From contig JAPNXP010000009.1 in assembly GCA_028753945.1 (NCBI GenBank), positions 5,456,001 to 5,520,000 of the forward strand: a DNA stretch of 64,000 nt, written 5' to 3'. Position 1 is the stretch's first letter; every line of letters starts with the position of its first letter. The stretch is from Hexactinellida sp. DTS-2022 (lineage: Eukaryota > Porifera > Hexactinellida). Below, piece after piece: positions 1 through 18,974 of this stretch. The notes beneath the pieces were generated by a model that worked only from the letters and a program-made list of their open reading frames with translations, had not been told where the DNA came from and ran no database searches. The position numbers were made by a program, and so were the translations under genes.

Positions 1-50
1 CGTGTCCATTACAAACTATTTTATACGAATTGCAATAGGTTATTATGATA

Positions 51-227
51 TACAGTAAACTCTTGTTATAATGAATTCTTGGGACCTGTAAATTCATTCG
101 TTATATCCGGATATTCGTTATAAGCGGATAACAATTAATGCATTTAGTGCTCTGGGGGAAAATATCCATTTCATTATAAGCAGTTATTTCGTTATAACCG
201 ACTTGGTTATAACGGGAGATCACTGTA
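51..227. mobile_element. pogo-like MITE
   Basis: Short non-coding element with inverted ends: left end begins TACAGTAAACTCTTGTTATA, and the reverse complement of the right end begins TACAGTGATCTCCCGTTATA. It is bounded by TA, the usual target of pogo/Tc1-mariner elements. It lies upstream of the first visible GPCR exon, presumably in an intron. Confidence 0.7.
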
Positions 228-269
228 CTACGTGGTTGGTTCAAAATAATTGACCTTATTTTATTCTAG

Positions 270-7097
<6,828 letters not shown>

Positions 7098-7314
7098 CAA
7101 TGTGTGGAACAGTGATTGATATTGTTATTATTATTGTTAATGAATTAGTTGTTATTGTTTGTGTTGGATAAATACGTAGTTGTAATTTTTTAAATGTTTT
7201 AGGTCTCAATCTCTAAAATAATAATAATAATCTATTTTAGACAAACTCTTTTGTCATATTTAACATTAAAATTGTATTAAATGGGGTACATTCTTGACCC
7301 ATTTAAGGGAAGTC

Positions 7315-7388
7315 CGACAATTCGTTACACGACAATTCGTTACAGACAATTCGTTACAGCGACAATTCGTTACACGACAATTCGCTAC
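7315..7388 (+). repeat. Short tandem repeat, CGACAATTCGTTACA unit
   Basis: Five imperfect copies of a roughly 15-bp unit (CGACAATTCGTTACA), the last with CGCTAC. No coding sense. Confidence 0.85.
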
Positions 7389-8100
7389 TGATTTGATTGG
7401 TTGAATTATTATAAATCTATATATTAAAAGCGGAATTGTTGTGTGTGTGTTTGTGTGTGTGTGTGGGGATGTTTGTCTGTAATTAATTGAAAAGACCATA
7501 CTACCTAGAAAGCTGAGATTTGGTATATAGGAGTAGTTTATCATAGCGACGTGGGTCTGTTGGTTTTCTAAGCGAAATATTGTGAGCATGACATGACACG
7601 GTAACCTTTTCCTTAATAACTTTTGCAAATTTTACTCCGTTAGTATAAATTTTATATGAAAATCGACAACACATAATGGAACACCTTTGTGAAAATTATC
7701 AATTTTTACGAACTTACATAGCAAAGGTTATTAGTTAAAATGTGTCCTATTATTTGTAGCACCATGTGGGTGATCTGATTTGTTTGGTTAGCAAGAATGC
7801 GCTTAGAGTAGTTAATTTCCTTGATGCATTGTTTATTTATTACACCTATATTGGCTTCCTATAATAAGACTATCAATGGGATTACGTAATTTGTAACCTA
7901 GGATTTCTACTAGAAATTAATTAAGTTAAGTAATCTAGGATTTTTGGTTCTGCCTATAACGATGAGATTTATTATGTTAATTATTACTATCAATTAAATT
8001 AAATAATTCACTAACCCAGCTCCTGCAAAAAGAATTGTTTATTGAGATGTAGAACTTTATTACTATTTATAAATCAAATATTTTGCAACCCTGGATTTAC

Positions 8101-8181
8101 CTCTCCATAATAATGGTTTAATGGTGAGAATAAGACCGCGAAGCGGTCTTATTCTCATCTTTAAACCATTATTATGGAGAG
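8101..8181. repeat. Near-perfect 81-bp foldback
   Basis: Arms CTCTCCATAATAATGGTTTA and TAAACCATTATTATGGAGAG continue inward through GAGAATAAGACCGC / GCGGTCTTATTCTC, with GAA as the apical loop. The stem is almost uninterrupted. It may be a minimal foldback transposon or a structural element. Confidence 0.85.
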
Positions 8182-8522
8182 ATTACACCCAGAGTTAGTA
8201 AATTACTTTGCAATACAACTTACTGAAATAATTAATTGCGTATAATTTACCAACCACAGGTCTCAATTTATTTGAGCTAACAAGCTGAACCTTTTAATAT
8301 AGCTGAACGAGCTATCCTTAAGAATTATTTAGCTATTAATTAACTAATAATTAATAACTATTGAGCAATGAGAATAACTTACTCAACATAATTCCCCAAA
8401 CAAATTACAGGAATCACAACCCAAAATGAATTTTAGGCACGCGTTATTAAGTAATAGTGTGTAATTCACTAGCCACAGGTGAAACTGAATAGTAATACTA
8501 TATAGCTTTTTGGGAAGGGAAA

Positions 8523-8622
8523 GGCCGCGAAGCGGCCGTTAATTGTATCGCGTAGTGAATAACACGAACGAACAAAAGTCGCGAAGCGACTTTTGTGAGA
8601 GAGAGATCCGTCGCGAAGCGAC
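8523..8622. repeat. Cluster of GCGAAGC mini-hairpins
   Basis: Three separate palindromes share the core GCGAAGC: GGCCGCGAAGCGGCC (8523-8537), ACAAAAGTCGCGAAGCGACT with a longer stem (8572-8596), and GTCGCGAAGCGAC (8610-8622). A fourth forms the tip of the foldback at 8101-8181. Stem sequences differ but the loop core is constant. Confidence 0.8.
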
Positions 8623-9429
8623 CGAGACCGAAGGGCTCGTAATTATAAATTATAATTAATAAATACTGGATTTATAATTTAATGAATGAAGTTTAGAATA
8701 AATCGCAATTAAAATACTAGAACTGTGTTATCTGCTAAATGTAGGAATTTTATGAAACGTGATATAATCTCCTAGTATATTCAATCTAGTATCTGATTAG
8801 ACTGCATGAACTAGAACTATTCACACATTACACTTCAATCAAGTAAGTAATGTAAGTATGACAGTACAATAATATATTTATAGTGCATTCACCTTAAGTT
8901 ACTAACTCGTATTTAGACAACAAAATAAATTAATTAAAATGTCAATCCGCTATTACTGGTTATTCAATCTAACCAGAGAAATATTATATTGTTAAGAAGT
9001 AGTATAAACAACAAGTCGGAAGTAAACCCCCTCGGGGCTACCAGAGTGATAACTTATTAATTATAGGGTGTTCACTAATCAGAGGTTTCTCTGAATCGAG
9101 TTTATTTACTAGTCCTGCAGACTCTGTTTAATGCAAACATCAGGGAGAGTCGGAGAAATGTCAACTATTAGAGATTACGAAGTTGGGATGGAGTATGAGA
9201 ATAGTTAGTTAGTTAATTAGTTAATAAATTACTAAATTAATCCAAATCCAGTTTTGGACAGACAGTGGACAAACCCCGCTTAATTAAACTAAAACCGGAC
9301 GAAACCACAATGTAACCTTGAAGTAGTGTGGAAGACTATAACTGCTGTTGTATTGCAATCAAAATAACACGTGCTTATAGTTTATTGACTAATTAAATAT
9401 TCATATGGGTTACGGATTAATTAAATTAA

Positions 9430-9615
9430 TACAGTGGAGTTGCTTCTATTAGCAACATTGCTCTATTAGCAACCAATATACAGGTCAAAATCAAGAGTGT
9501 ATGGGGAATTCTATAAAGTCAAGTGCACCTATTAGCACATCGCTTAACTCGCTTCGTTTATTAGCAACCTATTTCCTGGTTCCCCTATAAGCAAATTCAA
9601 GTTGCTAATAGACGA
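9430..9615. mobile_element. Left end of a pogo-like element split by array 1
   Basis: Begins TACAGTGGAGTTGCTTCTAT; TATTAGCAAC and variants recur several times. The matching inverted end is at 18098 (rc TACAGTGGAGATGCTTTAAT). The first array hairpin starts at about 9617, directly after TTGCTAATAGACG. Confidence 0.65.
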
Positions 9616-10172
9616 AAAAAATTGCAGACTGTGCCGACGCATGTTCCTTTGATGGCTATGACTATATTTTGTTGTTTGTTTATTGATAGTGCCTCCAAAG
9701 GAACATGCTGTCGGCACAGTCTGCAATTTTGGATTTTTTTTCGCCCAGTCATCAACGCCTCAAGGTGTCAAAAACCATTTGTTAATTGGTCCGAGTCACA
9801 AGGAATGGTAGATAAATTTGAAGTTTGTTTCTACCGTAAACCATCTTTAGTTTACTGCCATTCATTCATTATATATTGATAATAAGTAATATTAATAGTT
9901 ATTTATTTTAGCAATGTTATCCATGGTTGGTTGAGTTGAGTCAACAAATTCCTTGTATCATATTATTTAATTTTATCCATTGTATGGTAAATTAAATAGA
10001 AGCCAGCTGCAATTTATAAGTTAAATCAATTTAATTATCGCAAGTTGGATCAATAGAGAAGATTTAACAAGTTAAATCAATATAATTATTACAAGTTGAA
10101 ACAATGGAATTAGATTTAACAGTTATACTGAAACTGAAGTGTGAGTAAACAAAGAAATTTAAGCCCCCATTT

Positions 10173-10352
10173 GTGGCAGAAATTAAACCCCCTATTGAAA
10201 GATTTCTTCTCCCATCAGACGCAGAATTTTACGGTGAATCCAAATATGAAATAAAATTTGCGGGTTTAGTAAAACATTTTTTGAGTTATGGACCAGACAA
10301 ATTTTTAAAGGTGTTAAAGATGTGTCAAAAATTTGTTAACGAAAAATCGTAA
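10173..10352 (+). other. Recurrent short reading frame in array unit (best copy)
   Basis: Longest version of a frame present in most units: 59 codons from GTG (ATG in other copies) to TAA, reading AEIKPPIERFLLPSDAEF, then further on GLVKHFLSYGPDKFLKVL. Other units start with ATG at 11606, 15566, 22879, 23726, 26123, 26973 and 27821, and most stop at a TGA after 44 codons. The copy at 25278 has a 1-base deletion and the one near 12900 is degenerate. Several differences between copies are third-position changes (GCA/GCG, TAT/TAC, GGT/GGC). It matches no family I know. It could be the remnant of a real exon in the ancestral repeat or chance. Confidence 0.35.
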
Positions 10353-13300
10353 CCCCAGGTGCAAATTAGACGGTCCCATCGCACCTACATGCCAAGTTTC
10401 AGCCCATCAACAATTAAGCTCTGGCCAGGGCACCGTCTACGGAGAAAAAATAAATAAAAATAAAAATAAAAAATCCAAAATTGCAGCCTGTGCCGACGCA
10501 AGTTCCTTTGGTGGCACTATATTTTGTTGGTTGTTTATTGATAGTGCCTCCAAAGGAACATGCTGTCGCCACAGGCTGCAATTTTGGATTTTCTTCGCCA
10601 TGTCATCATCACTATGAAGGTGTTAAATTATTTCAGAAAGGTGTTACAGAAGGCATCGACCCTTAGAGTGGTGGAAGTTTCGTTTTAGTTTAGCGATATT
10701 CAAGTTTGAGTAGAATATAACAACTGATGACTCAGCATTTTTTATGTGAGTGTTGGGTCATCACCCAACATGAACTAACCCATTTTTAATATTGAATTAA
10801 CAAAATTGTAAAAACACATTTTTTTAACGATGTCACCATCACCTCAAGGTGTCAAGACCCACTTGTATAGGTGGCACGTGCCATAAGGACCAATTGATAA
10901 ATTGAAAGTTTGTTTCTATCTTCTATGATCTCGGAGATTTATGATATTTAATTAATTAGTATATATAATTATTAATATTACTTATAATTTAACACCAATT
11001 TCAATGTCAACTTATATTTATTAAGTTTAATTATTTTGACATAAATAATAAATAAATTAATTTGTCCATCAAATTTCAATTCCGCACACTCGATAACCCC
11101 TAATAAACAAATTGGAAGCATCTATATAAGTGATATACTGACTGAATTAATTATAATTAATTACGTCAGTATATTAACAGTGCAATAATATTAACGCAGA
11201 AGTAAATATAATCACATAATCTGTCGTTGTTGTGGTATGTAAAATCTTAACGGTTCTATCATAAACCATCTTTTTTTTAATGCCATTCATTCATTACTTA
11301 TTGATAATAAATTAAATTATTAGTTATTTATTTTAGCAATGTTATCCACGGTGATTTGAGTTTAGTCAACAAATTCCTTATATAAATTAATTTAATTTAA
11401 TCCATTGTATAGTAATACTACAATTAAATAGAAGCCAGCTGGAATTTTTAAGTTAAATCAATATATTTATCTCAAGTTGAAACAATAGAGTAAGATTTAA
11501 CAAGTTAAATCAATATAATTATTACAAGTTGAAACAATAGAATTAGATTTAACACTTTTACTGAAATTGAAGTGCGAGTAAACAAAGAAATTTCAAACCC
11601 CATTTATGGCAGAAATTAAACTTATTTTTGAAAATATTCCTCTCCCATCAGACGCAGAATTTTATGGTGAATCCAAATGTGAAATAAAATTTGGGGGTTT
11701 AGTAAAACATATTTTGAGTTATGGACCATACAAATTTTGAAAGGTGTTAAAGATGTGTCAAAAATTCGTTAATCAAAAATCGTAACCCCAGGTGCAAATT
11801 AGACGGTCCATACGCACCTACATGCCAAGTTTCAGCCCATCAACTATAAAGCTCAGGCCAGGGCACCGTCTACGGAGAAAAAATAAAAATAATAATAATA
11901 ATAATATAAATAAAGGCAGTGATTCCAATACTGGGCCACTATACTAGAGTATAGTCGGCACAGTAAAAAATCCAAAATTGCAGCCTGTGCCGACGCATGT
12001 TCCTTTGGTGGCACTATATTTTGGTGTGGTTTATTGATAGTGCCTCCTATGGAACATGCAGTCGGCACAGGCTGCAATTTTGGATTTTTTTTCCGCCATG
12101 TCATCATCACTACGAAGGTGTTAAATTATTTCAGAAAGGTGTTTCAAAAGGCAACGACCCTTAGTGAGTTGTAAATTTCTTTTATGCTCACTTCATTTCA
12201 AAGATATTCAAGTTTCAGTAGAATATAATAGCTGATGACTCAGCATTTTTTATGTGAGCTCTGGGTCATTACCCAAAACGAACCGACCCATTTGAATTAT
12301 ATAATTCACAAAATTGTGAAAACACATTTTTTTACGATGTCATCATCACCTCAAGGTGTCAAGACCCACTTGTAGAGGTGTTACGTGGCATAAGGATCAA
12401 TTGATAAATTGGAAGTTTGTTTCTATCTTATTTGATTTCTGAGATTTATGATATTTAATTAATTAGTATAAATATTAATTAATATTATTTATAATTTAAC
12501 ACCAATTTCAATGTCAACTTACAATTATTAAATTAAATTATTTTGTCATGAATAATAAATTAATTATTTTGTTATCAAATTTCAATTAAGCACTCTCGAT
12601 AACCCTTAATAAACAAATTATAAGCATCTATATAAGTAATATACTGACTGAATTAATTATAATTAATTACGTCAGTATATTAACAGTCCAATAATATTCT
12701 CGCAGAAGTAAATATAATCACATAATCTGTCGTTGTTGTGAAATATATAATCTTTTTTTTTCAATTGGAAAATAGAAGCCTACTCGATCTCACAAGTTGA
12801 ATCAATATAATAATAACGAGTTGAAACAATAGAATTAGATTTAACACTTTCAATTGAACTGAAGTGTTAGTAAACAAAGAAATTTCAACCCCAATTTATG
12901 GCATGAATCAAACCTATTAGTAAAAACATTCATCTCCCATCAGATGGAGAATTTTATAGTGAATCCAATGGTGAAAAGAAAATAGGGGGTTTAGTATAAC
13001 ATTCTTTGAGTTATGGACCAGACAAAATTTGAAAGGTGTCAAAAAAAAGTCCAAAATTTGTTAATAAAAAATCGTGACCCCAGGTGCACATCTGTAACCC
13101 ATGAGACACCTGTCCTGCAAATTTGGGTTGTTAGTTAATCAAACTCTGTTCTGTGGATGAGCTACGGAAGAATAATAATAAAAATCCAAAATTGCAGCCT
13201 GTGCCGACGCATGTTCCTTTGTTGATAGTGCCTCCAATGGAACATGCTGTCGGCACAGGCTGCAATTTTGGATTTTTTTTCGCCATGTCATCATCACTAT

Positions 13301-16300
13301 GAAGGTGTTAAATTATTTCAGAAACTTGTGTTTCAGAAGGCATCGACCCTTAGAGTGGTGGAAGTTTCCATTTAGTTCACTTCATTTAAGAGATATTTAA
13401 GTTTGAGTAGAATATAATAGCTGATGACTCAGCATTTTTTATGTGAGTGTTGGGTCATCACCCAACATCAACTAACCCATTTTAAATATCGAATTAACAA
13501 AATTGTAAAAACACAATTTTTTAACGATGTCATCATCACCACAAGGTGTCAAGACCCACTTGTATAGGTGGCACGTGCCATAAGGACCAATTGATAAATT
13601 GAAAGTTTGTTTCTATCTTGTATCATCTCTGAGATTTATGATATTTAATTAATTAGAATAAATAATTATTAATATTATTTATAATTTAACACCAATTTCA
13701 ATGTCAACTTACATTTATTAAGTTCAATTATTTTGTAATAAATAATAAATTAATTAATTTGGCTTGCAAATTTCAATTCCGCACACTCGATAACACCTAA
13801 AAAACAAATTGGAAGCATCTATATAAGTCATATACTAACTGAATTAATTAGAATTAATTAGAATTAATTACGTCAGTATATTAACAGTGCAATATTATTC
13901 TCGCAGAAGTAAATATAATCACATAATCTGTCGTTGTTAAGAAAATATATATTCTTAGTTTTCAATTGGAAAATAGAAGCCTACTCGATCTCACAAGTTG
14001 AATCAATATAATAATAACGAGTTGAAACAATAGAATTTGATTTAACACTTTCAATTGAACTGATGTGTTAGTAAACAAAGGAAACTTGCAACTCAATTGT
14101 GGCACAAACTAAGTACAATTTGAAAATTCATGCACTGTGAAAAGGTGTAGAATTTAATTCTCTATCGAATGCATATAAATTAAATATTCGCGCACTATTT
14201 ATTGTTCTTTTTCAAATATTAAACAGGTGCAAAAATGTGTCCAAAAAAATGTAATAAAAAATCGTGACCCCAGGTGCACATCTGTAACCCATGAGACACA
14301 TATCCTGAAAATTTGGGCTCTTAGTTAGTAAAACTCTGTTCAGTAGAGAGGCTACGGACTAATAATAACTAACCAAAGCACTAAGATTAGAACTGGGCCA
14401 CTATACTATAGTATAGTCGGCACAGTAAAAATCCAAAATTGCAGCTGTGCCGACGCATGTTCCTTTGGTGGCACTATATTTTGGTGGTGGTTTATTGATA
14501 GTGCCTCCAATGGGACATGCTGTCAGCACAGCTGCAATTTTGGATTTTTTTTTGCCATGTCATCATCCTATGAAGGTGTTAAAATATATCAAAAGGTGTT
14601 ACAGAAGGCATCGACCCTAAGAGTGGCGGAAGTTTCCATTTAGTTCACTTGATTTTAGAGATATTCAAGTTTGAGTAGAATATAATAGCTGATGACTCAG
14701 CATTTTTTATGTGAGTGTTGGGTCTTCACCCAACTTCAAATAACCCATTTTAAATATCGAATTCACAAAATTGTAAAAATACTTTTTTTTGACGATGTCA
14801 TCATCACCTCAAGGTGTCAAGACTCACTTGTATAGGTGGTACGTGGAATAAGGACCAATTGATAAATTGAAAGTTTGTTTCTATCTTGTATCATCTCTGA
14901 GATTAATGAAATTTAGCTAATTAGTATAAATATTTAATTAATAAATTAATAATTTAACATCATTATTATGTACAGCAAAATAAATAAAGTTCAATTATTT
15001 GCACTTATTATTAATTTAAATCGAATTTCACTATCATATTTGAACTCAGCGCACTCGATAACCCCAATAATCCAATTGGAACCGTCTATAAGTTAAATAC
15101 AAAAGGAATTAATTATAATAAATTACGTCAGTACATTAATTGTGCAAGAATATTCTCGCGAAATAAATATAATCACTTTATCTGTCGTTGTTGTGGAATG
15201 TAAAATGTTAATGGTTCTATCATAAACCATCTTGAGTTTAAAGCCATTCATTCATTATGTATCGATAATAAATTAAATTATTAGTTATTTATTTTAGCAA
15301 TGTTATCCACGGTGAGTTGAGTAAAGTCAACAAATTCCTTATATTATAATATTTTATTCAATCCATTGTATAGTAATACTACAATAAATAGAAGCCAGCT
15401 GGAATTTATAAGTTAAATCAATATAATTATCGCAAGTTGAATCACTAGAGTAGGATTTAACAAGTTAAATCAATATAATTATTACAAGTTGAAACAATGG
15501 AATTAGATTTCACAGTTTTACTGAAATTGAAGTGTGAGTAAACAAAGAAATTTCAACCCCCATTTATGGCAGAAATTGACCCCTTTATTGAAATATTTTT
15601 TCTCCCATCAGACGCAGAATTTTATGGCGAATCCAAATGTGAAATAAAATTTGGGGGTTTAGTAAAACAATTTTCAAGTTATGGACCAGACAAATTTTGA
15701 AAGGTGTTAAAAATGTGTCCAAAATTTGTTAATCAAAAATCGTAACCCCAGGTGCACATCTGTAACCCATGAGACACCCATCCTAAAAATTTGGGCTCTT
15801 AGTTGATAAAACTCTGTTCTGTGGAGTGGCTACGGATAAATAATAAAAAATAAAAATAATAAAAAAATCCAAAATTGCAGCTGTGCCGACGCATGTTCCT
15901 TTGGTGGCACTATATTTTGGTGGTGGTTTATTGATAGTGCCTCCAATGGGACATGCTGTCAGCACAGCTGCAATTTTGGATTTTTTTTCGCCATGTCATC
16001 ATCACTATGAAGGTGTTAAAATATATCAAAAGGTGTTACAGAAGGCATCGACCCTTAGAGTGGCGGAAGTTTCCATTTAGTTCACTTCATTTTAGAGATA
16101 TTCAAGTTTGAGTAGAATATAATAGCTGATGACTCAGCATTTTTTATGTGAGTGTTGGGTCTTCACCCAACTTCAAATAACCCATTTTACATATCGAATT
16201 CACAAAATTGTAAAAATACATTTTTTTGACGATGTCATCATCACCTCAAGGTGTCAAGACTCACTTGTATAGGTGGTACGTGGCATAAGGACCAATTGAT

Positions 16301-17069
16301 AAATTGAAAGTTTGTTTCTATCTTGTATCATCTCTGAGATTAATGAAATTTAGCTAATTAGTATAAATATTTAATTAATAAATTAATAATTTAACATCAT
16401 TATTATGTACAGCAAAATAATCAATTATTTGCACTTATTATTAATTTAAATCGAATTTCACTATCATATTTGAATTCCACGCACTCGATAACCCCAATAA
16501 TCTAATTGGAACCGTCTCTATAAGTTAAACACAAAGCGAATTAATTAGAATTAAATATGTCATGTATCCATTGTGCAAGAATATTCTCGCAGAAGTAAAT
16601 ATAATCACATAATCTGTCGTTGTTATGAAATATATAATCTTTTTTTTCAATTGGAAAATAGAAGCCTACTCGATCTCACAAGTTGATTCAATTTAATAAT
16701 AACGAGTTGAAACAATAGAATTAGATTTAACACTTTCAATTGAACTGAAGTGTTAGTAAACAAAGGAAACTTGCAACTCAATTGTGGCACAAACGAAACC
16801 CAATTTAAAAATTCGTGCACTGTGAAAAGGTGTAGAATTTAATTCTCTATCGAATGCATATAAATTAAATATTCGCGCACTATTTATTGTTCTTTTTCAA
16901 ATATTAAACAGGTGCAAAAATGTGTCCAAAAAAATGTAATAAAAAATCGTGACCCCAGGTGCACATCTGTAACCCATGAGACACATATCGTGAAAATTTG
17001 GGCTCTTAGTTTACAAAACTCTGTTCTGTGGACGATCTACGGACTAATATTAATAATAATCGGTAACCA

Positions 17070-17570
17070 AAGCACTAAGACCAATACTGGGCCACTATAC
17101 TATAGTATAGTCGGCACAGTAATAACTAACCAAAGCACTAAGATTAGAACTGGGCCACTATAACTATAGTATAGTCGGCACAGTAATAACTAACCAAAGC
17201 ACTAAGACCAATACTGGGCCACTATACTATAGTATAGTCGGCACAGTAATAATAACTAACCAAGGCACTGAGATTAGAACTGGGCCACTATACTATAGTA
17301 TAGTCGGCACAGTAATAACTAACCAAAGCACTAAGACCAATACTGGGCCACTATACTATAGTATAGTCGGCACAGTAATAATAACTAACCAAGGCACTGA
17401 GATTAGAACTGGGCCACTATACTATAGTATAGTCGGCACAGTAATAACTAACCAAAGCACTAAGATTAGAACTGGGCCACTATACTATAGTATAGTCGGC
17501 ACAGTAATAATAATAAAGGCAGTGATTCCAATACTGGGCCACTATACTATAGTATAGTCGGCACAGTAAA
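17070..17570 (+). repeat. Tandem run of the small palindrome module
   Basis: Eight copies, about 60-70 bp apart, of CTGGGCC + ACTATACTATAGTATAGT + CGGCACAGTA, separated by (TAA)n and ACTAACCAAAGCACTAAGA-type spacers. The 18-bp core is a perfect palindrome. The flanks TACTGGGCC and GGCACAGTA are imperfect inverted repeats. Further plus-oriented copies: about 11930, 14393, 24040-24130 and 28105-28560. Confidence 0.92.
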
Positions 17571-17574
17571 AAGT

Positions 17575-18098
17575 TCATTTTAAATATAGCAACTCAAACT
17601 TTTAATAGACGCACAACAATTATATTACTCGCAAAAAAATAGTTATACGTAGGTTGCTATGAAATATGAACGTACACATACGTATTGTGTAGACATATTT
17701 AGGGTGATCATTTGACTTGATAATGTTTCCTGGTATGACTTCCTCAATAAATCTATGCTTTCATATCTTCAATACTTTAAAGTATTCTTATACTATTATT
17801 TAGATTTTATTTTCAAATGTTTACTATCAAAAGTGGAGTCTCTGTTATATACCTTTCCCGGCACATTGGCAATTTGCCCCCCATTCACCATCTTCCAGGA
17901 AAACTTTATGCTCTTATAAAACCATTGTCTGATCAGTGATCACAAATATCGTTAGAGGGATTATAATATTGTGTATTTTTATTCTAACTAAGTAAATCTT
18001 GTTTTACTATTTTTTACAAATTCCCTTATTAGAAACACCTCCATTAGCAACTATTTTTTAAACAAAACCCGAGTTGCTATTAAAGCATCTCCACTGTA
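17575..18098. mobile_element. Right end of the pogo-like element split by array 1
   Basis: Contains ATAGCAACTC, AATAGACGC and ATTAGCAAC phrases like the left end, and finishes GAGTTGCTATTAAAGCATCT then CCACTGTA at 18098. TA border. Confidence 0.6.
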
Positions 18099-18850
18099 CT
18101 AAGCATGCTTTGTCTTAATTATAATTGAACTCGCCTAAACGGCCAGTGCAAGCCTGGATTTGCTTAATCGATTAACCGCTGTTAATATCGGTTAACGACT
18201 ACGGAACTTATTTACCAGTTAACAAATCTGTTAAATATTAGTAGTGTTAATTCTTTGCTTAATTCTCGTATTAAAAAATAATTAAAATAATATAGCCAGA
18301 ATATACATTAATAAATCAATTTACACAACATTGTTATCTAAGATACGTAAGTACGAAATGAATCACTTACTCTACTTATGGCTTTGCGAATTACGTAATA
18401 CAGTTCAGTTAGTTGCATTGGCCCAATGCCCAGGCCCCCCCCCCAAGGGTTCCGAAATCCCCATTTGCAGATATACTTCAATCATACTCATTATAACAGT
18501 TATGTTATTTTATTATTATTTGTATTTTAATATATATAACTATTTATTTGTCAGTATCAATTTAATCAAATTGTATTCTTGTTTCATAGCTTTATTTCTT
18601 TTGAAACTAATTGAGTGAACATGAAGAGAGTTGATGTTTCTGGTTATGCAAAATGACTAGAAAGAATAAAATTTTAGTAACCATGTTATAGACATTACCT
18701 GGAGTCCTCGGGAGTACTTGGGGTTGAGGAGCCCTGGGTAGGTTGGCAGTACGGGCAGACTCACGCAGTGTGAGTTAGTGATGTATTCACAGGCCGGCAG
18801 TACGGACTGGTAACAGGTATGCGTAAAGGTACCTGGTGCTAGGTGCAATA
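18099..18850. other. Intervening DNA with a GTTAAC-rich palindromic stretch
   Basis: 18120-18240 is rich in GGTTAAC/GTTAAC inverted motifs, resembling 61900-62280. A C-tract with CCCCAAGGG lies at about 18440. From about 18690 base composition rises in GC (CCTGGAGTCCTCGGGAG, GGCAGTACGG twice) leading into the hammerhead motif. No gene supported. Confidence 0.45.
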
Positions 18851-18854
18851 AGTA

Positions 18855-18900
18855 GGTCGAGGGTTACCCTCCTGATGAGTCCCTGCAATGGGACGAAACC
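18855..18900 (+). ncRNA. Hammerhead ribozyme motif, type III, very short stem III
   Basis: All core elements are present in order. GGTC forms the stem III strand with the cleavage site after C18858. GAGGG-TTA-CCCTC (18859-18871) is a closed stem I. CTGATGA is at 18872-18878. Stem II is GTCCC (18879-18883) with GGGAC (18890-18894), loop TGCAAT. GAAA is at 18895-18898, then CC closes stem III. Stem III is only about 3 bp, as in hammerheads of Penelope-like elements and animal retrozymes, which usually act as dimers. The surrounding GC-richer sequence (about 18690-18970) is probably the element carrying it. No reverse transcriptase was seen nearby. Confidence 0.82.
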
Positions 18901-18974
18901 ACACACATAACTTCCCTATGGGATGAGGTCGGCCGAGATAGCGGTTAGTCTTCATACTGAGCCGTGGCCTCATC

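Larger units (their letters stand above)
7098..9429. other. Gene-free AT-rich stretch
   Basis: I see no supported gene. Contents: a GT-rich run at about 7438-7466 preceded by TCTATATATTAAAAGCGG, resembling some Helitron 5' ends (weak); the short tandem at 7315-7388; the foldback at 8101-8181; and mini-hairpins at 8523-8622. The rest is AT-rich without clear structure. Confidence 0.5.
9617..17570 (+). repeat. Array 1: tandem hairpin-bearing repeat units
   Basis: Modular tandem array, units about 0.85-1.5 kb. Each unit has an upstream block (motifs CAAGTTGAAACAAT, CATCAGACGCAGAATTTTAT, CGTAACCCCAGGTGCA) with one of two tails. One tail ends GGGCACCGTCTACGGAG, the other CTCTGTTCTGTGGAG. Then come an A/TAA-rich linker, a long hairpin (CCAAAATTGCAGCCTGTGCC through GGATTTTT), and a downstream block (CGCCATGTCATCATC, TAGCTGATGACTCAGCATTT). 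Hairpins start near 9617, 10470, 11967, 13183, 14428 and 15866. The 13183 copy has lost its loop. Unit lengths vary by whole-module loss. Strongly AT-rich and non-coding apart from a recurrent short frame. Confidence 0.92.

Noticed and set aside
7430..7470. Helitron 5' end (TCTATATATTAAAAGCGG with a GT-rich run; a similar inverted string at about 1005-1070)
   Set aside because: Suggestive, but no CTRR 3' end or hairpin was found to pair with either, so not listed as an element.
10721..10760. CTGATGA in array units as a second hammerhead motif
   Set aside because: CTGATGACTCAGCATTTTTT is not followed by a stem II plus GAAA, and no cleavage-site strand precedes it.
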